The notes under the pieces: model-generated
Seen by the model: the letters and a program-made list of their open reading frames with translations, nothing else
The model's database searches: none
What the model was told of the DNA's origin: nothing
In this document: piece after piece, positions 36,969-46,157 of the stretch
Layout of the letters: each line of letters opens with the position of its first letter
How positions within the stretch are numbered: the first letter of the stretch is position 1
Source: Methyloprofundus sp.
GTDB taxonomy: Bacteria > Pseudomonadota > Gammaproteobacteria > Methylococcales > Methylomonadaceae
Assembly: GCA_016592635.1 (NCBI GenBank)
Contig: AP023240.1
Span: 1,736,001 to 1,800,000, forward strand
Reading direction: 5' to 3'
DNA: 64,000 bases
Position numbers and translations under genes: made by a program

Positions 36969-38176
36969 TTCACTACCGTACACTTTTTAAAGCAGGTATT
37001 GCGAAGAGTAGAAAAAATGGTAATGTGGACGATTTACATTGAAAATACCCTACATTGTCAGATTCTTACAAGATTTATCGCACCATTCATAGCGGCCTTC
37101 AAAAATTCTGGGATTTTGATCCCAGCAAACGTCAAAATAACGGCTTAAATATCCTGACAGGGTTTATCTGCGGTATTATACAAAGTAAATCTGTTAAGTT
37201 AGCTAATGTGGCAGGAGAGATTCCAGGATCAGGTAAAGAAGAAAGCCAAATCATGCAATTGCGCCGTTGGCTGAAAAATGAAAAAGTGGGTGTCGATTTA
37301 TTTTATTTACCCTTTATAGAGGTTCTTCTTCGGTGTTTAGCCAAACAAACGCTAGTACTTGCTATTGATGGCAGCACGACAGCGCAAGGCTGTATTACCT
37401 TGATGGTCAGTATGATTTATAAAGGTAGAGCTCTGCCATTGCTGTGGGTAACCCGTAAAGGTAAAAAGGGGCATTTTCCTCAAGATATGCATATCGAATT
37501 GATTAAATCCGTTCAGGCGATAATCCCGGAAGGTACGTCGGTCATTTGTTTGGGTGACGGGGAATTTGATGGAGCAGACTGGCTGGAAACCATTAGTAGT
37601 TATGGCTGGAAGTATGCCTGCCGAACGGCAAATAATGCGATATTGTATGAGAATGGAGATGAATTTACATTTAAAGATATTTGTCCCGAACAAGGAAGCA
37701 TGACTGAAATATCGGCGGTTGAATTCACTCGTAAACGTAGCATTGTAGTAAGGGCGGTTGTTTATTGGGGGAGAAAATATAATGACCCTATTTATCTAGT
37801 GACTAATTTCCCCACAGGGGGTGAAGCATTTAACTGGTATCGCAAACGTTTCCGTATAGAAACGCTGTTTTCAGACCTTAAAGGTCGAGGGTTTAACTTG
37901 CAGAAAAGTGGATTAAGGGCTCCTGAGCGAGTTTCTCGACTTATTATGGCAGCGGCTTTAGCTTATATATGGATGGTTTATTTAGGGGAGCTTGCTCTGA
38001 CTAAGAGCTGGGATAAAATTATTCATCGCAAAGATCGTTGTGATTTGAGTTTGTTTACTCTTGGAGTGCGGTTATTAAAGCGCCTGCTGAGAGAAGGAAA
38101 AATACTCCCTCAATTCTGCCTCACATTATCGGGCAAGGCATTGCTGTGAGGAGGTGAAAAAGTGTACGGTAGTGAA
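36969..38176 (+). mobile_element. IS4-like insertion sequence in hsdR
   Basis: 1208 bp bounded by perfect 20-bp inverted repeats beginning TTCACTACCGTACAC. It is flanked by an 8-bp direct duplication GAATTTAT (36961-36968 and 38177-38184). It encodes one transposase. The right end carries AGGAGGTG five bases before a GTG that is in frame with the rest of hsdR. Confidence 0.92.
37055..38149 (+). CDS. IS4-family transposase
   Basis: DDE transposase of 364 residues, apparently full length, starting at TTG. Catalytic regions: first Asp in LVLAIDGSTTAQG, second Asp in VICLGDGEFDGADWL, and the IS4-type C-terminal box Y-x2-R-x-RIETLFSDLKGRG containing the catalytic Glu. The element's ends and target duplication are intact, so it is probably competent to move. 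A decayed copy of the 3' third lies at 30786-31219. It runs in the same direction as the hsdR gene it interrupts and ends about 12 bases before the downstream GTG start of the hsdR remainder. Confidence 0.9.
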   Translation: MSDSYKIYRTIHSGLQKFWDFDPSKRQNNGLNILTGFICGIIQSKSVKLANVAGEIPGSGKEESQIMQLRRWLKNEKVGVDLFYLPFIEVLLRCLAKQTLVLAIDGSTTAQGCITLMVSMIYKGRALPLLWVTRKGKKGHFPQDMHIELIKSVQAIIPEGTSVICLGDGEFDGADWLETISSYGWKYACRTANNAILYENGDEFTFKDICPEQGSMTEISAVEFTRKRSIVVRAVVYWGRKYNDPIYLVTNFPTGGEAFNWYRKRFRIETLFSDLKGRGFNLQKSGLRAPERVSRLIMAAALAYIWMVYLGELALTKSWDKIIHRKDRCDLSLFTLGVRLLKRLLREGKILPQFCLTLSGKALL

Positions 38177-40525
38177 GAATTTATCACCGATAAAAGCCCT
38201 GACACACCCACAAACAGAATTTGTACCTCCTTATTTCAGCGTGACCGCTTAGCTTTTATCCTAGAGTTTGCTTTAGTCTATGTTAAAAAGAGCGCGGGCT
38301 TACAAAAACATATCATGCGCTATCCGCAACTGTTTGCCACCAAAGCAATTGAGAAAAAGCTGGAAGCAGGCATTAAAAAAGGCATTATTTGGCACACCCA
38401 AGGCAGCGGTAAAACCGCATTAGCCTATTACAACGTAAAATACCTCAGTCATTATTTTCAAAAGAAAAACGTCATCGCCAAGTTCTATTTTATTGTCGAT
38501 CGCCTAGATTTACTGACCCAAGCTAGCAAAGAATTTAAGTCACGCGGTTTAGTGGTTCACACTATCGCATCGCGTGCAGCGTTTGCTAATGATATAAAGC
38601 AAACAGCGGCGATTCATAATGACTCAGGCAAGGCAGAAATTACCGTTGTTAATATTCATAAATTTGATGATGACCCCACTATTATCGAGAATACAGATTA
38701 TCAGTTGAATAGTCAGCGCGTCTTCTTTTTAGATGAAGTACACCGCAGCTACAACCCTAAAGGCAGTTTTTTAGCCAACTTAGAACAGTCCGACCGCAAT
38801 TCAATTAAAATTGGCTTAACGGGAACGCCCTTATTAGGCGAAGATTACAACTCCAAAACCCTATTTGGCGGTTATATTCACAAGTATTATTACAACTCAT
38901 CCATTAAAGATGGCTATACACTCCGCCTAATAAGAGAAGAAATTGCCACTAATTACAAGCTGACCTTACAAAAAGCCCTAGAGGATATTAAGCTACTAAA
39001 AGGCAATGCCAATAAAACAGAAGTCTATGCGCATGAAACATTTGTAGCACCCATGCTTGATTATATCGTCAAAGATTTTGAACAAGCGCGTATCTCTATG
39101 AATAACAATAGCATTGGCGGCATGGTGGTGTGTGATTCTTCTGATCAAGCCAAAATGATGTATGAAATATTCCTAGCGAATTATGCAGAGCAAGAACAAG
39201 CCCTGTTATTGAAGGCGGCAGAACCCAGTGCCAGTTACATCGCCAATAAAAAAGCAGATAGCCGCCTTAAATCAGCCGCGGTTATCTTGCATGATGTCGG
39301 CACAAAAGAAGAGCGCAAGCAGCAGGTTGAAGACTTTAAAGACGGCAAAATAGACCTGTTATTTGTTTACAATATGTTACTCACAGGCTTTGATGCGCCA
39401 CGGCTTAAAAAGCTCTATATTGGCAGAGTCATAAAAGCGCACAACCTATTGCAAGCACTGACCCGCGTTAACCGAACCTACAAAGATTTTAATTATGGTT
39501 ATGTGGTCGATTTTGCCAATATTGAACAAGAATTTGAAAAAACCAGTCAAGATTACTTTAAAGAATTACAATCTGAATTAGGCGATGAAATTGAAAGTTA
39601 CAGCAACTTATTCAAATCTCAACAAGAAATAAGCCAAGAAATACAAGAGATTAAAGAAGCCTTATTTCACTACGACACCCAGAATGCCTCAATTTTCTCG
39701 CAGCAAATGACCCAAATCCATGCACGCGCCGATATATTGCCCATCACCCAGGCTTTAAATAACGCCAAGAGCTTGTATAATCTGATGCGCTTATCGGGTG
39801 ACGATGAAATGCTGGAGAAGTTAGATTTTCAAAAGCTCACGGTATTATCACGAGAGGCAAATAATCGACTCGCCCTGATTAATACCAAAGAAGCCTTAGA
39901 AAATAACCCTGATAGCACTAATCTACTCAATGTCGCCCTAGAAGATGTTATCTTTGCCTTTACCAAGGTGAAAGAAGAAGAAATGCTTTTAGCTGATGAT
40001 TTAAAAGATACATTACAGAAAACACGCGAAGCATTAGGCGGTAACTTTGACCCGCGCGACCCTGAATTTATCTCGCTAAAAGAAGAGTTGGAACGATTGT
40101 TCAAAAAGAAAAATTTAAGCGAAGTTTCAAAAGAACAAATGCAAAGCAACATCAATGCGCTTAATAAAGTCTACACCGCCGCAAAAGAGCTGGAGCGTAG
40201 AAACCAGTTATTAAGAGCCAAATATGACAATGATGAAAAATACGCTCGTTTACATAAACGCTTAATGGAAAAATCGCCTTTAACAGACAGTGAAAGCAAG
40301 CTATTTGAGGCATTAAAAGGTTTAAAAGTCGCCGTCGATGAGAAAATAGCCAAAAATTCTAAAATGCTTGAAAATGAAATTTATATCAAAAAAATGATAT
40401 CGCCCGTCATTTTTGATGTCTTTGAAGATGAGCAAGGAATAGAGCTGGAGATAGAAACCGCTGAACTCATTAATCAACTGGTCGTTAAAGAATATATCAA
40501 CGAATATCGTGGCATAAGAATTTAG
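38177..40525 (+). pseudogene. hsdR: Type I restriction endonuclease R subunit, 3' part (helicase/translocase)
   Basis: Contains the superfamily 2 translocase of HsdR: Walker A in IIWHTQGSGKTALAYY, the DEVH box in RVFFLDEVHRSYNPKG, motif III in IKIGLTGTPLLG, and the second RecA lobe (VYNMLLTGFDAPRLKKLYIG, LLQALTRVNRTYKDFNYGYVVDF). A long helical C-terminal region contacts the methylase. It is open from the IS junction to the normal stop. The IS end supplies a GTG (38162) and a strong Shine-Dalgarno, giving a possible 787-residue protein without the nuclease domain. Such a fragment could translocate but not cut DNA; whether it is made is unknown. Together with 36235-36968 it forms a complete hsdR. 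Confidence 0.9.
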
Positions 40526-40570
40526 CTATTGGGTGCTCTGTGCCACTGCCATTAAGTTAATGGCAATAAA

Positions 40571-40642
40571 CATAGGATGTGCTGAGGCACGAAGCGCATC
40601 TTGTGCGATTTGATGCGCTTCCTGTTGTCAGCACATCCTATG
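40571..40642. repeat. REP-like imperfect palindrome
   Basis: Outer arms CATAGGATGTGCTGA and their complement enclose inner arms GAAGCGCATC and complement, with small mismatched bulges and an 11-base loop. It sits between hsdR and the toxin-antitoxin pair, 46 bases after the hsdR stop. It resembles extragenic palindromes dispersed in gammaproteobacterial genomes and may also terminate hsdR transcription. Confidence 0.7.
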
Positions 40643-40687
40643 CAAATGCTTAAGTTAATAGCTGATTTTTTTAATTCTCACTTGAAT

Positions 40688-40716
40688 TTGACATTCTTAT
40701 ACAACTTAATTATGGT
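40688..40716 (+). promoter_or_regulatory. Promoter of the toxin-antitoxin operon
   Basis: A perfect TTGACA (40688-40693) and TATGGT (40711-40716) are separated by 17 bases. The start of the antitoxin gene lies about 30 bases downstream. The -10 box overlaps the adjacent inverted repeat, as expected for autorepression. Confidence 0.7.
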
Positions 40717-40730
40717 GTCAATATGACACC
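40714..40730. promoter_or_regulatory. Probable antitoxin operator (inverted repeat)
   Basis: GGTGTCA-ATA-TGACACC is a perfect 7-bp inverted repeat overlapping the -10 box of the toxin-antitoxin promoter. Ribbon-helix-helix DUF1778 antitoxins bind such sites to repress their own operon. Assignment is inference from position and symmetry. Confidence 0.7.
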
Positions 40731-40746
40731 TAAAATAGGAATAACC

Positions 40747-41019
40747 ATGAGTACGGCTAAAAACGAACGCATTACCGCCAGAGTAAGTGAACCAGTCAAA
40801 GAGACTTTAACAATAGCTGCTGACCTTGTGGGGGCTACATTAAATCAGTTTTTGATTCAATCTGCCCTTGAGAAAGCTGAAAATATAATTGAAAAGGATA
40901 AAATTATTCGCCTTAGCAATAAGGATGCTCAAGTATTCTTTAATGCTCTGGATAACCCACCTGAGGCGAATATAAAGCTTAAAAATGCCTTTGAAAATTA
41001 TCAGAGTAAAATTGGGTAA
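40747..41019 (+). CDS. DUF1778 (TacA-type) antitoxin
   Basis: Antitoxin of about 90 residues that would neutralise the GNAT toxin encoded next. The N-terminal ribbon-helix-helix (ERITARVSEPVKETLTIAADLVGATLNQFLIQSALEKA) is the DUF1778 signature. The C-terminal tail (SNKDAQVFFNALDNPPEANIKLKNAFENY) is the toxin-binding part. The ATG at 40747 preceded by TAGGA is preferred to the ATG at 40723, because the latter lies inside the operator. The toxin follows after three bases, the usual antitoxin-first order. The pair lies between hsdR and hsdM and may stabilise the restriction-modification locus (inference). Confidence 0.92.
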   Translation: MSTAKNERITARVSEPVKETLTIAADLVGATLNQFLIQSALEKAENIIEKDKIIRLSNKDAQVFFNALDNPPEANIKLKNAFENYQSKIG

Positions 41020-41022
41020 GCA

Positions 41023-41529
41023 TTGAAACTAAAAATTGAAATTCTCTCCAAAATTCATGAGCGTACTGAATTTGACTGTGGCGACACAGCGTTAAATTAT
41101 TATTTACATAAAATTGCCCGACAACACATAACAAAAGGAATTTCAAAAACATTTGTTTTAATTGACACTGCCAACCCGACAAAAATTATTGCTTATATGT
41201 CTCTTGTCGTTTGTGAGATATACGCTAATGACATTCTTCATAACTGGAAGAAAAAATACCCTCAAAAAGTGCCTGCTGCTAAATTAGCAAGATTAGCTGT
41301 TTTAGAAAATGAACAAAGAAAAGGATATGGGGAGCTACTGCTTATAGATGCGATGAAAAAAACAGTCAGTGTTTCTAATAGCATCGGTATTGCAGGTCTT
41401 TTTGTTGATGCAAAACATGAGCAAGCAAAAGCCTATTATAGCCAATTTGGCTTTCTATCATTACCCGACCAATTGGATAATTTATTTTTACCCTTATCAT
41501 CACTTGTAGATAATGGCACTAAAACATAA
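41023..41529 (+). CDS. GNAT-family acetyltransferase toxin (TacT-like)
   Basis: Toxins of this family acetylate the amino group of charged tRNAs and stop translation. The 168 residues form a GNAT fold. The N-terminal FDCGDTALNYYLHKIARQH is typical of TacT/AtaT-type toxins, and the acetyl-CoA-binding motif A is LARLAVLENEQRKGYGELLL (QRKGYG). The catalytic-region Tyr lies in AKAYYSQFGF. It starts at TTG, three bases after the antitoxin stop, which keeps toxin yield low relative to antitoxin. All family residues seem present, so it is probably active. hsdM follows 13 bases later, allowing read-through of the operon promoter into hsdM-hsdS. Confidence 0.9.
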   Translation: MKLKIEILSKIHERTEFDCGDTALNYYLHKIARQHITKGISKTFVLIDTANPTKIIAYMSLVVCEIYANDILHNWKKKYPQKVPAAKLARLAVLENEQRKGYGELLLIDAMKKTVSVSNSIGIAGLFVDAKHEQAKAYYSQFGFLSLPDQLDNLFLPLSSLVDNGTKT

Positions 41530-41542
41530 TAAAGAGAGTGGA

Positions 41543-43165
41543 ATGAGCAAAACCCAACAATTTCAACAACAAACCAAAGCTCTGATTGATGATTTAAAAA
41601 GCGTCTGTGCTAATTATGGGCTGGGGAATGATGGCAATGAATTTAAAATTATCACCCAAGTATTTCTATATAAATTCTTGAATGATAAATACATTCACGA
41701 AATTAAAAAAATAGATAAAAAGCTTGCCACCGCTGAAAACTGGGAAGAAACACTGCAAGCGTATACTGAAAAAGAGTTCAAAAAATTGAATATGCGCTTA
41801 AACCCCAGTGTCGCCCGCATCAGCCCCGATCACTTTATAAGCTCACTCTTTGCTAAACAAAATAACCCGAATTTTGCCGATATTTTCGACACCACACTCA
41901 CCGATATAGCCCGCGAAAACAGCGAACTATTTTCCGTACTCACCGACGGTGGCGAAAAAATTACCTTATTCGAGAACCTCAGCAAATACGTCACCGATAA
42001 ACGCGATGAATTCTGTAAAGCCATTATTAACAAGCTCACAGGCTTTAGCTTTGAACATATCTTCCATGAGAAATTCGACTTTTACGCCACTATCTTTGAA
42101 TACCTAATCAAAGACTACAACACCAACAGCGGCGGTAAATATGCCGAATATTTCACCCCACATGCGGTGTCCAAAATCATGGCGCGTTGTCTAGTGCAAT
42201 GGGATGTTAATAGCGTCACTTGTTACGACCCCTCAGCAGGTTCAGGTTCTTTATTAATGAACCTCGCGCACCAAGTCGGGGAAGATAAATGTACGCTTTA
42301 TTCACAAGATATTTCGCAAAAATCATCAGGCTTGTTACGTCTAAACCTCATCCTTAATGATTTGGTGCATTCCATCCCCAATGTCATTAAAGGTAATACC
42401 ATTCTTGACCCCTATCACAAGCAAGAGAATGGACAGTTGCTACAGTTTGATTATATCGTCTCAAATCCGCCGTTTAAACTGGATTTTTCAGACTTTAGCG
42501 ACGACTTAGACAGTAAAGAAAACCACCAACGATTTTTTGCAGGCATTCCCAAAGTGCCGCCGAAGAAAAAAGAGTCGATGGCGATTTATTTAATGTTCTT
42601 ACAGCACATTATTTATTCACTGAAAGACACAGGCAAAGCCGCCGTTGTTGTCCCCACAGGCTTTATCACCGCCCAAAGTGGCATAGATAAGAAAATCCGC
42701 CAAAAGCTAGTAGATGAAAAAATGCTCGCAGGGGTGGTCAGTATGCCCTCAAATATTTTTGCCAATACAGGCACGAACGTGTCTATTTTGCTTATAGATA
42801 AAGAAAATACAGCAGACGTGGTATTGATTGATGCGTCGAATCTAGGGGAAAAAGTCAAAGATGGTAAAAACCAGAAAACTCTATTAAGTGAGACGGAAGA
42901 AGAGCAAATTATTAGTACCTTTAATAGCAAAGCAGCGGAAGATGATTTTTCTGTGGTGGTGAGTTATGAAGAGATTAAGGCTAAGAATTATTCACTGAGT
43001 GCAGGGCAGTATTTTGAGGTGAAGATTGAGTATGTGGATATTTCACAAGAAGAATTTGAAAATAAGCTAAAAGGCTTTGAGTCTACGTTAGAGGGGTTAT
43101 TCTTTGAGTCAAATAATTTGCAAGCAAAGATAAATAGCGGATTAAAAGGACTGAGGTATGAGTAA
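41543..43165 (+). CDS. hsdM: Type I restriction-modification DNA methyltransferase (M subunit)
   Basis: Methylates adenine (N6) in the recognition sequence and forms the core enzyme with HsdS. In 540 residues: an N-terminal helical HsdM_N domain (DDLKSVCANYGLGNDGNEFKIITQVFLYKF), the SAM-binding motif I DPSAGSGSLLMNL near residue 229, and the catalytic NPPF motif IV near residue 308 (DYIVSNPPFKLDF). GKAAVVVPTGFITA follows. The ATG at 41543 with AGAGAGTGGA upstream is chosen over an upstream in-frame start at 41513 that overlaps the toxin gene. The stop overlaps the hsdS start. HsdM and HsdS alone would give a functional methylase, so modification can persist although hsdR is broken. Confidence 0.95.
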   Translation: MSKTQQFQQQTKALIDDLKSVCANYGLGNDGNEFKIITQVFLYKFLNDKYIHEIKKIDKKLATAENWEETLQAYTEKEFKKLNMRLNPSVARISPDHFISSLFAKQNNPNFADIFDTTLTDIARENSELFSVLTDGGEKITLFENLSKYVTDKRDEFCKAIINKLTGFSFEHIFHEKFDFYATIFEYLIKDYNTNSGGKYAEYFTPHAVSKIMARCLVQWDVNSVTCYDPSAGSGSLLMNLAHQVGEDKCTLYSQDISQKSSGLLRLNLILNDLVHSIPNVIKGNTILDPYHKQENGQLLQFDYIVSNPPFKLDFSDFSDDLDSKENHQRFFAGIPKVPPKKKESMAIYLMFLQHIIYSLKDTGKAAVVVPTGFITAQSGIDKKIRQKLVDEKMLAGVVSMPSNIFANTGTNVSILLIDKENTADVVLIDASNLGEKVKDGKNQKTLLSETEEEQIISTFNSKAAEDDFSVVVSYEEIKAKNYSLSAGQYFEVKIEYVDISQEEFENKLKGFESTLEGLFFESNNLQAKINSGLKGLRYE

Positions 43166-44426
43166 GCTAACAACATATAAGTTTAGCAACCTTTACGATA
43201 TGAGTTCAGGCATATCTTCTAAGCCAGAGCAGGCAGGGCATGGTTTCCCATTTGTTTCATTTAGTACCGTCTTCAATAATCAATTTTTGCCCGAAACTCT
43301 CCCTAATTTAATGGATACATCGGAAAAGGAAAGAAAAATATACTCTGTAAAAGAGGGTGATATTTTTTTGACAAGAACAAGTGAAACGCTAGATGAGCTG
43401 GCAATGAGTAGCGTTGCAGTCAGAGAAATAAAAAATGCTACATACAGTGGTTTTTCAAAAAGGCTTAGACCAACACAAAGTGATATTAGTTATCATAAAT
43501 TTATGGCGTTTTATTTGAGGAGTAAGTTGTTTAGAAAGACAATGAAAAATAACGCCATAATGACGTTGAGGGCAAGTTTAAATGAACAGATCTTCTCCTA
43601 TTTAGACTTGTTGCTTCCAGAGTATAAAGAACAAAAGAAAATAGGTGATTATTTATATCTACTAAACCAAAAAATAGAACTCAACAACAAAATCAATACT
43701 GAGCTAGAAGCGATGGCGAAGCTGATTTACGACTATTGGTTTGTGCAGTTTGACTTCCCCGATGCCAACGGCAAGCCCTACAAATCATCGGGCGGAAAAA
43801 TGCTTTACAACGAAGCTCTAAAACGTGATATTCCTGATGGGTGGGAAGCTAAGAAAATTAAAGAAATTGCCTCAACAGGCTCTGGTGGCACACCTTTAAA
43901 ATCAAAAAATGAATACTACTATAAAGGTGATATTCCTTGGATTAACAGTGGTGAAGTAAATGTCCCCTTTATTATTAAAGCAAAAAAGTTCATAACAAAA
44001 AAGGGCATGGATGAGTCAAGTGCAAAGCTATTTCAAAGTGGAGCTATTCTTATGGCGATGTATGGTGCAACTGCTGGAAAAGTAAGCTTTATAAATTTTC
44101 CAGCAACTACAAATCAAGCTATTTGTTCAATAATTCCACAAAACCCTCACCTCAATTTTTACCTAAAATTTGGCTTAGAGGATCTTTATCGCTATTTGGT
44201 CAATTTAAGCTCTGGGTCAGCAAGAGATAACCTATCACAAGATAAAATTAAAGAACTAAAGTTCTCTATTCCTTCTGAGGAATTGCTAGAGGAATATAAT
44301 TTAAAAATCGAACCAATGATGAGTTTGATTCTTCTTAATTTGAAAGAAATTAGTGAATTAGCTGAACTAAGAGACTGGCTCTTACCCATGTTAATGAACG
44401 GACAAGTGACGGTAAAGGGGGCTTAG
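43158..44426 (+). CDS. hsdS: Type I restriction-modification specificity subunit
   Basis: Recognises the bipartite DNA target. There are two target-recognition domains: TRD1 about residues 1-165 (SNLYDMSSGISSKPEQAGHG ... LLLPEYKEQKKIGDYL) and TRD2 about 235-400 (AKKIKEIASTGSGGTPLKSK ... FSIPSEELLEEY). Each is followed by a helical conserved region (LLNQKIELNNKINTELEAMAKLIYDYWFVQFDFP and LKEISELAELRDWLLPMLMNG). The 8-base overlap with hsdM indicates translational coupling. TRD1 and TRD2 differ strongly, as usual for asymmetric sites. The target sequence cannot be told from this window. The gene is complete. Confidence 0.93.
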   Translation: MSKLTTYKFSNLYDMSSGISSKPEQAGHGFPFVSFSTVFNNQFLPETLPNLMDTSEKERKIYSVKEGDIFLTRTSETLDELAMSSVAVREIKNATYSGFSKRLRPTQSDISYHKFMAFYLRSKLFRKTMKNNAIMTLRASLNEQIFSYLDLLLPEYKEQKKIGDYLYLLNQKIELNNKINTELEAMAKLIYDYWFVQFDFPDANGKPYKSSGGKMLYNEALKRDIPDGWEAKKIKEIASTGSGGTPLKSKNEYYYKGDIPWINSGEVNVPFIIKAKKFITKKGMDESSAKLFQSGAILMAMYGATAGKVSFINFPATTNQAICSIIPQNPHLNFYLKFGLEDLYRYLVNLSSGSARDNLSQDKIKELKFSIPSEELLEEYNLKIEPMMSLILLNLKEISELAELRDWLLPMLMNGQVTVKGA

Positions 44427-44676
44427 TCGAACCGTAATACCTCATGGTGGCGGCAACATGATCAAAGCCCATTTAGCCCCACTTTATTATGTTTATCTGC
44501 ATCAATATGACGTTCATATGCTCCCCAGTCATCAAGGGCAGTGAATTTCTTGATAGCATGTCATAAATTATAATCATACAGAAAAACTACAGATTCAACC
44601 CATTACCCAAAAATCATTGCAACGAAATAATCATGCCGAACGGTATTGGGTTTTTACCTAACAAGAAAAAATAACT

Positions 44677-45990
44677 TTAGTTCAAATAGCGATTAATAGC
44701 CTCTAAATCAGCCCTACTCAAGCTATTAGTGACATTTTTTAAACGTATGCCACTGATTAAGAATTGATAACGCGCTTGGGCATATTTACTTTTGGCACTG
44801 GTCAGGTTTCTAGTGGCAGCTAAGACATCAACCATCGTTCTGGTGCCGACTTCAAAACCAGCATCGGTTGCTTCCAAAGCACTTTGGCCTGAGATGACTG
44901 CTGCATTCAGTGCTTGCACTTGGCTGATACTGGCCATTACCCCACGGTAAGCATTTTTAACTTCTTTGGTTGCTGCTCTCTGAGTTGCAATGAGGTTTTC
45001 ATTTGCTTGCGCCAATTGGTACTCAGCCTCACGGGTTCTGGAATTGACTGCGCCCCCTTCAAAAATGGGAATATTTAATTGCATGCCTACACTTTGCGTA
45101 TTTCCGTGTGACCAACTGTTACCACTGTTATCATTAAAGCCAACGTGACTAACGATATCTAATTGTGGGTAATGTCCGCTACGTTGTAATTCAATGGTAT
45201 CTTGCAGGATTTCGGTTTCACTTTTTGCAATCAAAATTTGTAAGTTTTGTACTAAAGCGCTGTTATTCCATTCCTCTAAACTGGCTGGTACTGGTTGAGT
45301 GAGGGGTAGGGTTTCACCTAAGGTGGCTAGTTTGGCAGAGTAGGGGCCAATAATTTCCATTAATGCTTCTTCAGCATTATCAACAGCATTAACGGCTGCA
45401 ATTTCATCAGAACGACTTTGGTCATATCCAGCTTGTGCTTCATAAACATCAGTAATGGCAATCAGGCCGACATCAAATCGTTGTTTTGCTTGCTCTAATT
45501 GTCTGCCAATTGCATTTTTTTCAGAAATAATAAAAGCCAAATCATCTTGAGCTGCTAATACTGCAAAATAAGCACTGGTTGTTTTGGTGATTAAATTTTG
45601 TTGTTCAGCAACGTAACTTGCTTCAGCTTGGGCAATTTGTTTTTCAGATTGTGATAACTGTACCCATTGATCCCAATGAAAAACGGGTTGCACCAAATTC
45701 ATGGTAAATTGGCCATCCCAGTAATTATTTCGGGTAGATTGGCCAGGAAATTTTTGATTAAAGAGTGATTCTTGATATTGCCATTGGTAAGCATATGAAC
45801 CATTAGCCGTTACTGTTGGTAATAAGCGAGCAATACTTTGATCTTTCTTTTCGCCGATGGCCAATTTATTGGCTGCTGCTTGCCGTAAAAATGGGTCATT
45901 TTGCAAAGCAAGATCGTATGTTTCTAATAAGTTTTGTGCTTGGCAGGTTGTGGATATTAAAAAAATGAGTGCAATTGCTTTTTTATTCAT
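44677..45990 (-). CDS. TolC-family outer-membrane efflux protein
   Basis: Outer-membrane channel component of a type I secretion or efflux machine. The signal peptide MNKKAIALIFLISTTCQAQ is followed by the typical TolC start (NLLETYDLALQNDPFLRQAAANK). Two OEP repeats follow, with long coiled coils (AKQRFDVGLIAITDVYEAQAGYDQSRSDEI and LEATDAGFEVGTRTMVDVLAATRNLTSAKSKYAQARY), the hallmark motifs of TolC helices. The mature length of about 418 residues is normal. The start at 45990 is preferred because it opens the signal peptide. It is co-directional with pqiABC, about 170 bases downstream of pqiC, in the order pqiA-pqiB-pqiC-tolC. No membrane-fusion or ABC transporter gene is adjacent. Confidence 0.92.
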   Translation of the reverse strand: MNKKAIALIFLISTTCQAQNLLETYDLALQNDPFLRQAAANKLAIGEKKDQSIARLLPTVTANGSYAYQWQYQESLFNQKFPGQSTRNNYWDGQFTMNLVQPVFHWDQWVQLSQSEKQIAQAEASYVAEQQNLITKTTSAYFAVLAAQDDLAFIISEKNAIGRQLEQAKQRFDVGLIAITDVYEAQAGYDQSRSDEIAAVNAVDNAEEALMEIIGPYSAKLATLGETLPLTQPVPASLEEWNNSALVQNLQILIAKSETEILQDTIELQRSGHYPQLDIVSHVGFNDNSGNSWSHGNTQSVGMQLNIPIFEGGAVNSRTREAEYQLAQANENLIATQRAATKEVKNAYRGVMASISQVQALNAAVISGQSALEATDAGFEVGTRTMVDVLAATRNLTSAKSKYAQARYQFLISGIRLKNVTNSLSRADLEAINRYLN

Positions 45991-46157
45991 AAAGGCATTC
46001 TTAGGCAGTTGGAGCAAAAATTGAGCATACGTAAATAAACAGGATATCGCTAAGTATAGATTAAAGTAGCGTATATTTGCATTAGATAATCATTTCATTA
46101 TACACCTTGAGGTTTTAATAATGTTCAAGATGTATAAAATCTTAACCATTTAGAAAA

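Noticed and set aside
40723..40746. Upstream ATG as start of the DUF1778 antitoxin
   Set aside because: It lies inside the operator palindrome and has no ribosome-binding site; the ATG at 40747 with TAGGA upstream fits family length.
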